From contig JASLJC010000142.1 in assembly GCA_030152585.1 (NCBI GenBank), forward strand, positions 1 through 6,922: DNA of 6,922 nucleotides, in the 5' to 3' direction. Below the pieces are notes generated by a model, which ran no database searches, was not told where the DNA came from, and was given only the letters and a program-made list of their open reading frames with translations. Position numbers and translations under genes: made by a program. The DNA is from Savagea sp. (GTDB lineage Bacteria > Bacillota > Bacilli > Bacillales_A > Planococcaceae). Shown here one piece after another: positions 1 to 6,922 of this stretch. Numbering within the stretch: position 1 is the first letter of the stretch; each line of letters starts with the position of its first letter.

Positions 1-1432
<1,432 letters not shown>

Positions 1433-1433
<1 letters not shown>

Positions 1434-2140
1434 TGAACCGCTCACCTCTTATCGCCCTTGATTTTTCAACAGGGGAAGAAGCATTACGTTTTGTACAGTC
1501 TTTCAATCGTCCACTGAATGTAAAAGTCGGAATGGAGCTTTTTTACAAAGAAGGTCCGTCTATTTTAAAAGCATTGAAAGAAAAAAATTGTGATATTTTT
1601 CTCGATTTAAAATTACACGATATTCCGAATACAGTAAAATCTGCGATGAAAGTAATTGCATCACATGAAGTAGGGCTTGTGAATGTGCATGCAGCAGGTG
1701 GTGTTGCAATGATGCAGGCAGCTCTAGAAGTGTTAGAAGAAGGTACCCCTGAAGGAAAGAAACGTCCATTATTGATTGCAGTGACGCAATTAACATCGAC
1801 AGATGAAAATCAAATGCAAGAAGACCAACTCATTTCAGTTTCATTAAATGAGTCAGTTGTCCACTATGCAAAAAAAGCAAAAGAAGCAGGACTAGACGGT
1901 GTTGTTTGTTCTGTACATGAAGCGAAAATGATCGAAGAAGCTTGTGGAAAAGACTTTTTAAAAGTAACTCCAGGTATTCGTCTTGCTAGTGGAGAGACAC
2001 ATGATCAAAAACGTGTCGCTACACCACAATTTGCACGGGAAAACGGTTCGACACATATCGTCGTAGGACGTGCGATTACACAGGCAGAACATGTTGTAGA
2101 AGCTTATGATACAGTCAATTCATTATGGGAAGGGCGATAA
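1433..2140 (+). CDS. pyrF: Orotidine 5'-phosphate decarboxylase
   Basis: PyrF decarboxylates OMP to UMP, the last step of de novo pyrimidine synthesis, without a cofactor; family members are TIM-barrel dimers. The 235-residue product is normal for the short bacterial PyrF group. The charged catalytic array is visible as Asp10 (IALDF), Lys31 (VKVGMELF) and Asp58-Lys60-Asp63 (LDLKLHDIPNT, residues 57-67). The second partner aspartate is supplied by the dimer mate in this family. The phosphate-binding TPGIR (179-183) and VVGRAIT (210-216) are present. The start is fixed by the TAATG overlap with pyrD and a good AAGGAG at 1418-1423, nine bases upstream. PyrE, which makes its substrate, follows after 2 bp. 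Nothing is truncated or unusual. Confidence 0.97.
2127..2134 (+). promoter_or_regulatory. Ribosome binding site that sets the pyrE start
   Basis: GGGAAGGG lies inside the last codons of pyrF, eight bases before the ATG at 2143. The alternative in-frame ATG at 2125 overlaps this element and has no comparable site upstream, so 2143 is preferred. Confidence 0.7.
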
Positions 2141-2142
2141 AA

Positions 2143-2769
2143 ATGATTGCAAAACGAGTAGCAGAAATTTTATTAAATGTCGGAGCGGTTGAAATTAGCC
2201 CCGAGAAAAAATTTACATGGGCATCCGGTATTCAATCACCGATTTATTGTGATAACCGTTTAACGATGGCTGACCCTAAAGGGCGCATCACTATCGCAAA
2301 AGGACTTGCAGAAGTCATTCGCACAAACTATCCAGATGCAACAGTTATTGCAGGAACAGCAACAGCTGGAATTCCACACGCTGCATGGATTGCTGCTGAA
2401 TTAGAACTTCCGATGGTTTACGTTCGATCAGAACCGAAAGGCCACGGTCAAGGACGTCAAATCGAAGGAACATTCAAAGAAGGCGACCGTGCAGTCATTA
2501 TCGAAGATTTAATTTCAACAGGTGGTAGTAGTTTAAAAGCAGCAGAAGCAGCAGAACGTGAAGGATTAGCAGTAGAAGGTGTTGTAGCGATTACGACATA
2601 CGGTTTAAATAAAGCAGATGAACAGTTCGCTGAAAAAGGGTTAACGTATCATAGTTTAACAAACTTTGAAACATTAATTGAAGTAGCACGTGAACAAGGA
2701 GCAATCGACGAGTCATCGATTGAAGGGCTTCTCGCGTGGCATACACAATTAAAAGAAGGCACGTTGTAG
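2143..2769 (+). CDS. pyrE: Orotate phosphoribosyltransferase
   Basis: PyrE transfers the 5-phosphoribosyl group from PRPP to orotate, giving OMP and pyrophosphate in the cytosol. From the ATG at 2143 the product is 208 residues, close to the roughly 210-216 usual in Bacillales. Visible features are FTWASGIQSPIYCDNR (residues 24-39, orotate side), GTATAGIPHA (71-80), the mobile catalytic loop RSEPKGHGQGRQIEG (95-109) with Lys99 and His101, and the PRPP-binding motif VIIEDLISTGGSS (118-130) with the Glu121-Asp122 acidic pair. The gene starts 2 bp after the pyrF stop. An in-frame ATG at 2125 would add six residues, but the ribosome site at 2127-2134 and the family N-terminus argue against it. 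A small membrane-protein gene follows 7 bp downstream. Confidence 0.96.
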   Translation: MIAKRVAEILLNVGAVEISPEKKFTWASGIQSPIYCDNRLTMADPKGRITIAKGLAEVIRTNYPDATVIAGTATAGIPHAAWIAAELELPMVYVRSEPKGHGQGRQIEGTFKEGDRAVIIEDLISTGGSSLKAAEAAEREGLAVEGVVAITTYGLNKADEQFAEKGLTYHSLTNFETLIEVAREQGAIDESSIEGLLAWHTQLKEGTL

Positions 2770-2776
2770 ATACTAA

Positions 2777-3166
2777 ATGTTAACACTTGTTATCGTTTTG
2801 CTCGTTTGGATCGTTGTCATCGTTACGATTGATCCGCTCGTTCAAAAACGACTCGGTGTGACGAAGGAAAATATGAAAAAAGAAGGCGTCGATACGAGAC
2901 AAATTCGAGCAAGAGCGTGGATTCGATATGTCGGATTCGGATTGATGATTTTCATCGTTACGATTCTCGCTTGGCAAGATCAGTCGATATATGCTCTTTT
3001 CTTACTTCCTATTTTATTTATGATGTATGTCGGCTATGCTTACGTCGATTACCGATATGCTCGTCATACGAACCGATATAAAAAATATATTTATGATAGT
3101 ATTACGATTCTTTTACTAAGCGCATACGTCGTTTACCTTTTATTTCAGTCGTTCGCTTTACAATAA
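2777..3166 (+). CDS. Small four-helix membrane protein, function unknown (possibly DUF4181-like)
   Basis: I do not recognise a function. The 129-residue product has four hydrophobic segments at about 1-18, 50-66, 70-90 and 107-127. Basic stretches lie at 20-50 (containing QKRLGVTKENMKK) and 91-106 (DYRYARHTNRYKKYIY). By the positive-inside rule the basic loops face the cytoplasm and both termini face outside. Size and layout recall the uncharacterised DUF4181 family, but that is a memory-based guess. The ATG is 7 bp after the pyrE stop with no good ribosome site (a GAAGGC ends 16 bases upstream), so translation may rely on reinitiation from pyrE. It precedes the operon terminator and so is probably co-transcribed with pyr genes. 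Arg is mostly CGA (5 of 8), whereas pyrE mostly uses CGT. The open frame, hydrophobic pattern and position support a real gene. Confidence 0.8.
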   Translation: MLTLVIVLLVWIVVIVTIDPLVQKRLGVTKENMKKEGVDTRQIRARAWIRYVGFGLMIFIVTILAWQDQSIYALFLLPILFMMYVGYAYVDYRYARHTNRYKKYIYDSITILLLSAYVVYLLFQSFALQ

Positions 3167-3193
3167 GTAAAAGAGAATGAAGTTTGCATCATC

Positions 3194-3227
3194 AAAACCC
3201 AGTATCTATTTATAGTACTGGGTTTTT
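3194..3227. terminator. Intrinsic terminator between convergent genes, likely bidirectional
   Basis: A perfect 11-bp stem, AAAACCCAGTA (3194-3204) with TACTGGGTTTT (3216-3226), encloses an 11-base loop and ends in five T on the + strand. It lies 27 bp past the membrane-protein stop and should end pyr-operon transcripts. The stem starts with AAAA, so the opposite strand also ends in a short T-run and could stop rqcH transcripts. It is, however, about 147 bp beyond the rqcH stop. Confidence 0.88.
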
Positions 3228-3230
3228 GAC

Positions 3231-3372
3231 GTCAAAATCTATGAGAGTGTTTCGATGTGGTGAGCATGTAAATGTAAGAGATGAAGTGATTTAAATCTTT
3301 TTTCGACGACTCGCTGAGAACATTGGAAAATTTAAACACTTAAGCTAACCTTTGCGAGTCTGGAACAAAACA
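3231..3372. other. Noncoding spacer downstream of rqcH with interleaved inverted repeats
   Basis: No start-to-stop frame of useful size or family resemblance was found here. Two inverted repeats interleave. The first is AAGTGATTTAAAT (3284-3296) with ATTTAAACACTT (3330-3341), 12 pairs with one bulged A. The second is GACTCGC (3308-3314) with GCGAGTC (3354-3360), 7 perfect pairs. The order left1-left2-right1-right2 means an RNA could form a pseudoknot or two alternative folds. Neither hairpin is followed by a T-run on either strand, so neither looks like a terminator. The region may simply be the 3' untranslated part of rqcH mRNA, which would run to the terminator at 3194-3227. Confidence 0.45.
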
Positions 3373-5067
3373 TTATTCCTTTTTTTGGAGTTGAAAAACG
3401 AGCGTTTCTTTTGGCGTTACAAAAATCGTTTGTTGTTCAAAGTAATTGACAAAACCTGGTGGTGTACCTGCTGGTTTTTTTACATGACGAATTTTCGTGT
3501 AGTCAACCGGCACAGCGCTTGAAAGTCGACCTTTACTAAAGTAAGCAGCGAGCATTGCTGCTTCTTCAATCGATTGTTTATCCGGATTTGAATCGTGCAA
3601 GACGACGTGGGAACCCGGCATATCTTTCGTATGGAACCAAAGATGATCATCGGCAGCTTTTCGAAAAGTTAAAAAGTCGTTTTGCTTATTGTTTTTTCCG
3701 ACTGAAATCGGTAAACCTGTAGAAGAAACGAACGTAGAAAGTGTTACTTTTTTCTTCTTTGTTCCTTTTCTTTTTTTCTTTCTACGCATGTAACGACGTT
3801 CTATTAATTCTTCTCGAATATCTTCAATATCTTCAATGCTCGCTTGTGTTACTTGTTGAAGTAAAATGTCGAAGTATTGTAATTCTTGTTCGACGATTAT
3901 TAACTGTTTTCCAAGCTTATCGAGTGCACTTTTTGCTTTACGATGTTTTTTAAAGTACATTTGCGCATTTTCAATCGGTGTTTTTCGAGGGTCGAGTGGA
4001 ACCGTAACAGTTGTCCCTTGTTCATAATAATTGTCGAGTACAACCTCTTCCATACCGCGTGTGAGCGCATAATTGTTTGCTGTAATTAATTCTCCATATA
4101 ATTGATATGTTTCGTAACGAAGTGCTTGTTGACGTTCTTTTTCAATTTTTATTTTTTTCTTTTCTAATTTATTCATTTCATTTTTTAGCCAACGTTCTAA
4201 ATCGAGTGATTGAGCTTTTACACGTTCACGTTCTGCTCTTCCGAAATAAACAGCATCTAATAAGTCGCCGATCGTCGAATAAATTTCGACTGTTTCGTCT
4301 GCAATGAGTAAAGGAATAACAGAATAATCTTCTTTATCTTTAACTTTTACGATTTCGGCGTGAAAAGGTGTCGTTTCAAACGACTGAAGAAACTGTTGGA
4401 ACGTTTCAAAAGGTGATTGTTTTTCTTCCCGAAGACGTGCTGCGAGTTCTCGTGCATGAAGAGGCGAGAATCCGAGAAAATAGTGAATAAAATCACGATC
4501 TTTTTCAATTTGATTGTAAATATCTATAAATTGTTCTTCCGTGACGTTGTACGGATTAGCTTTTTCTTGAAGAGGTGCAGGAACATAAGGCGCCCCAGGC
4601 AAAATCGTCCGATAACGGTTCATAAAAGGAGGTAAATGTTTCATACTGTCGACAATTTTTTGTTCGGCAGGATCGATTAAAATCGCGTTACTATGACGCC
4701 CCATCAGTTCGACAACGAGTTGGCGTGTAATTGGATCTCCAATTTCGTTGCGCGCTTGAATCGTTAACGTTAAAATTCGATCATTTTCAATTTGTTCGAT
4801 CGATTCAATAAAACCACCGTCAATTTCTTTTCGAAGTCTCATACAAAACATAGGTGGTTCTTTCGGATTTTGAATCGTTTCATTGGTCGTATGGATACGG
4901 GCGTAAGACGGATGAATCGAAATTAATAACTTTTCATTTTTTCGATTTGCTCGTACGTGTAGTAGCAATTCATAGTCATTCGGTTGATGAATTTTTGAAA
5001 TACGTCCTCCCGTTAATCGTTGTAAATCTGTTTTTACTGCTCGTGTAAATAAGCCATCAAAAGCCAT
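3373..5067 (-). CDS. rqcH: Ribosome quality-control factor RqcH (NFACT / FbpA / Rqc2 family)
   Basis: RqcH binds stalled 50S subunits carrying peptidyl-tRNA and recruits tRNA-Ala so that alanine tails mark the nascent chain for proteolysis. Older annotations call it a fibronectin-binding protein. From the ATG at 5067 the product is 564 residues, matching B. subtilis YloA/RqcH (about 570). The NFACT-N domain starts MAFDGLFTRAV and carries GGRISKIHQP (20-29), PPMFCMRLRK (71-80), the Asp96-Arg97 pair needed for tRNA-Ala recognition in B. subtilis, and MGRHSN (122-127). A split coiled coil covers about 278-325 and 365-425. A very basic linker occupies 424-440. The C-terminal NFACT-R domain (about 444-557) has VGKNNKQND, LWFHTKDMPGSH and VPVDYTKIRHVKKP. 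It is convergent with the pyr operon and divergent from gmk. No signal peptide is seen, consistent with a cytosolic role. Confidence 0.95.
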   Translation of the reverse strand: MAFDGLFTRAVKTDLQRLTGGRISKIHQPNDYELLLHVRANRKNEKLLISIHPSYARIHTTNETIQNPKEPPMFCMRLRKEIDGGFIESIEQIENDRILTLTIQARNEIGDPITRQLVVELMGRHSNAILIDPAEQKIVDSMKHLPPFMNRYRTILPGAPYVPAPLQEKANPYNVTEEQFIDIYNQIEKDRDFIHYFLGFSPLHARELAARLREEKQSPFETFQQFLQSFETTPFHAEIVKVKDKEDYSVIPLLIADETVEIYSTIGDLLDAVYFGRAERERVKAQSLDLERWLKNEMNKLEKKKIKIEKERQQALRYETYQLYGELITANNYALTRGMEEVVLDNYYEQGTTVTVPLDPRKTPIENAQMYFKKHRKAKSALDKLGKQLIIVEQELQYFDILLQQVTQASIEDIEDIREELIERRYMRRKKKRKGTKKKKVTLSTFVSSTGLPISVGKNNKQNDFLTFRKAADDHLWFHTKDMPGSHVVLHDSNPDKQSIEEAAMLAAYFSKGRLSSAVPVDYTKIRHVKKPAGTPPGFVNYFEQQTIFVTPKETLVFQLQKKE

Positions 5068-5075
5068 TTCCATCA

Positions 5076-5083
5076 CTCTTTCT
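5076..5083 (-). promoter_or_regulatory. Ribosome binding site that sets the rqcH start
   Basis: On the - strand AGAAAGAG ends eight bases before the ATG at 5067. The in-frame GTG at 5076 overlaps this element, and the ATG at 5073 lies only 2 bases beyond it. The protein from 5067 also begins MAFDGLFT, aligning with the MSFDGMFT start I recall for B. subtilis YloA. Confidence 0.6.
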
Positions 5084-5099
5084 ATCGTTTTGTTCTATT

Positions 5100-5810
<711 letters not shown>

Positions 5811-5814
5811 CAAT

Positions 5815-6042
5815 ATGTTATATCCATCAATTGACGCATTAAAAGAAAAAGTAGATTCAAAATATACACTCGTTACATTAGCAGCAAAACGTGCACGTGA
5901 AATGCAAGAAGAGCATTTATTTTTATTAGACGAAGAAGAATATCAAGCGAAAAAATACGTAGGCCAAGCGTTAGAAGAAATTGCAGCAGGCGTTTTATCA
6001 CATAATGAACTTTCGAACGAAGCAGATCGTCGCGATCGTTAA
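5815..6042 (+). CDS. rpoZ: DNA-directed RNA polymerase omega subunit
   Basis: Omega is the small subunit that clamps the beta-prime C-terminus and helps RNA polymerase assembly. The 75-residue product is slightly longer than the B. subtilis version (about 67), mainly through a longer acidic middle and tail. The conserved core is clear: MLYPSIDAL at the start, [12 protein letters not shown] (residues 19-30) and [14 protein letters not shown] (46-59). The charged tail SNEADRRDR is variable in the family. AAAGGGG at 5799-5805, inside the gmk end, is a good ribosome site nine bases from the ATG. The gmk-rpoZ spacing is 4 bp. A hairpin begins 4 bp after the stop. Confidence 0.95.
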   Translation: MLYPSIDALKEKVDSKYTLVTLAAKRAREMQEEHLFLLDEEEYQAKKYVGQALEEIAAGVLSHNELSNEADRRDR

Positions 6043-6045
6043 TGT

Positions 6046-6082
6046 CAAACTCCCTCACGAACGATGAGGGAGTTTGTTCTTT
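6046..6082 (+). terminator. Hairpin after rpoZ, probably a partial terminator
   Basis: A 12-bp perfect stem, CAAACTCCCTCA (6046-6057) with TGAGGGAGTTTG (6065-6076), encloses a 7-base loop. The following tract is only TTCTTT, so termination is likely incomplete. Transcripts from gmk-rpoZ could therefore read through into coaBC, for which no convincing promoter of its own was seen between 6043 and 6115. Confidence 0.75.
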
Positions 6083-6093
6083 AAATAAAGAAC
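6076..6093. repeat. Perfect inverted repeat between the rpoZ hairpin and coaBC
   Basis: GTTCTTTA (6076-6083) is mirrored by TAAAGAAC (6086-6093) with two bases between. As RNA this is a 7-bp stem with a 4-base loop; as DNA it is an 18-bp palindromic site. It shares base 6076 with the preceding stem and takes up that hairpin's T-tract, so the two structures may influence each other. It ends 23 bases before the coaBC ATG. Confidence 0.5.
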
Positions 6094-6115
6094 ATTACAA
6101 AAGGGAGGCCTTTCT

Positions 6116-6922
6116 ATGGAAAAGAAAAAAGTATTAGTTGCTGTGACAGGTGGTATTGCTGTATATAAATCAATTACACTCGTTAGTCGTCTTACACAAA
6201 AAGGGTATGACGTAAAAGTAATGATGACCGAAAGTGCGAAACAGTTCATTCAACCGTTAACATTCCAAGTGATGTCAAAAAATGAAGTCTATGATGATAC
6301 GTTTGATGAAAAAGAAGCGTCGGTAATTGCACATATCGATTTAGCCGATTGGGCAGATTTAATAATTGTCGTACCGGCAACAGCGAATATTATCGGTAAA
6401 TTGGCAAACGGTATTGCAGACGACATGGTTACGACGACGTTACTTGCAACGACAGCACCGATTTGGTTAGCACCTGCAATGAATGTCGATATGTATGCAC
6501 ATGTAGCGGTTCAACGTAATATGGCACAACTCCAAAAAGACGGATATACGTTTGTAGAACCAGGAGAAGGTTTATTAGCGTGTGGTTACGTCGGTAAAGG
6601 TCGTGTAGAAGAACCCGAAGTAATCGCTGAAAAAGTAGACGCTTATTTTCAAACGATAGATGAACGCCCATTGAAAGGAAAAACAGTACTCGTGACAGCT
6701 GGCCCGACGTTAGAAAGAATTGACCCGGTTCGTTACATTTCTAATTTTTCAAGCGGAAAAATGGGATTTGCGATGGCAACGGCAGCACAACGACTAGGAG
6801 CGCGTGTCATTTTAGTAGCAGGCGTTACTTCTTTACCGACACCGCCTCATGTAGAGCGAGTCGATGTTGAAAGTGCAGAACAAATGTTTCAAGCTGTCAT
6901 CGAACGATACGAACATGTCGAC
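6116..6922 (+). CDS. coaBC: Bifunctional phosphopantothenoylcysteine decarboxylase / phosphopantothenate-cysteine ligase (3' end missing)
   Basis: CoaBC makes 4'-phosphopantetheine from phosphopantothenate in two steps of coenzyme A synthesis: the CoaB domain adds cysteine using CTP, and the CoaC flavoprotein domain decarboxylates the product. The window shows 269 codons without a stop; the family is about 400 residues, so about a third is missing. The CoaC domain (about 1-180) has [11 protein letters not shown] (8-18), the active-site His73 (AHIDLA), [17 protein letters not shown] (87-103), PAMNVDM (120-126) with Asn123, and the flexible lid with Cys156 ([11 protein letters not shown]). The CoaB domain begins with [18 protein letters not shown] (193-210) and FSSGKMG (211-217), including Asn210. 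The ATG at 6116 has a strong AGGGAGG at 6102-6108. Being third after gmk and rpoZ is the usual Bacillales order. Confidence 0.95.
   Translation, partial: MEKKKVLVAVTGGIAVYKSITLVSRLTQKGYDVKVMMTESAKQFIQPLTFQVMSKNEVYDDTFDEKEASVIAHIDLADWADLIIVVPATANIIGKLANGIADDMVTTTLLATTAPIWLAPAMNVDMYAHVAVQRNMAQLQKDGYTFVEPGEGLLACGYVGKGRVEEPEVIAEKVDAYFQTIDERPLKGKTVLVTAGPTLERIDPVRYISNFSSGKMGFAMATAAQRLGARVILVAGVTSLPTPPHVERVDVESAEQMFQAVIERYEHVD

Noticed and set aside
1560..1796. Antisense frame inside pyrF (78 codons)
   Set aside because: It is low-complexity and Leu/Ser-rich, with no recognisable domain, and is fully overlapped by pyrF.
2780..2977. Antisense frame opposite the small membrane protein
   Set aside because: Its Asn/Asp/Glu/Ser-rich composition is what the complement of hydrophobic codons gives; the + strand protein has a coherent membrane topology.
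3288..3297. Perfect 10-bp palindrome GATTTAAATC followed by a T-run
   Set aside because: It has no loop, so it cannot form a terminator hairpin, and A/T-rich palindromes of this size are frequent by chance; it is partly explained by the larger inverted repeat.
3741..5048. Four + strand frames of 64-72 codons opposite rqcH (3741-3953, 4107-4307, 4417-4635, 4854-5048)
   Set aside because: All are Phe/Leu-rich shadows of the Lys/Glu-rich rqcH coding strand, with no supporting motifs or sensible gene context.
6100..6113. AAAGG/CCTTT mini-hairpin over the coaBC ribosome site
   Set aside because: Five mostly A-U pairs around a 4-base loop are too weak to hide the site; the strong AGGGAGG simply happens to be followed by CCTTT.

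Overview
This window is an ordinary core-genome segment of a low-GC Gram-positive bacterium (Bacillota, order Bacillales). The evidence is strong AGGAGG-like ribosome sites, A/T-rich codon use, a PyrK/PyrD (class 1B) dihydroorotate dehydrogenase pair, and the order pyr genes - rqcH (convergent) - gmk - rpoZ - coaBC. From memory, rqcH lying divergent from and directly beside gmk resembles Staphylococcaceae more than Bacillus subtilis. That placement is inference, and no genus is claimed.

Region 1 (1-3166, + strand) is the distal end of a pyrimidine operon: the 3' two-thirds of pyrK, then pyrD, pyrF and pyrE, followed by a small unrecognised four-helix membrane protein. PyrK and PyrD oxidise dihydroorotate to orotate, PyrE adds the ribose phosphate from PRPP to make OMP, and PyrF decarboxylates OMP to UMP. 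The junctions are very tight (ATGA overlap, TAATG overlap, 2-bp gap, 7-bp gap), so the five genes are probably co-transcribed and partly translationally coupled. No internal promoter was seen.

Region 2 (3167-3372) is a 206-bp gap between convergent genes. It holds one clear hairpin terminator, probably working in both directions, and then about 140 bp of noncoding sequence with two interleaved inverted repeats that no gene explains.

Region 3 (3373-5067, - strand) is rqcH, the ribosome-associated quality-control factor of the NFACT/FbpA/Rqc2 family.

Region 4 (5068-5192) is a compact divergent promoter region between rqcH and gmk. It has an extended -10 element on the + strand and a pair of short direct repeats in the gmk leader.

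Region 5 (5193-6922, + strand) is gmk (guanylate kinase, TTG start), rpoZ (RNA polymerase omega) and, after a hairpin with a poor U-tract, the 5' two-thirds of coaBC (coenzyme A biosynthesis), cut by the window end.

I found no mobile element, CRISPR array, tRNA or rRNA, and no convincing new biological system. The items most worth a second look are the interleaved repeats at 3284-3360, the operon-linked membrane protein, and the double hairpin between rpoZ and coaBC.
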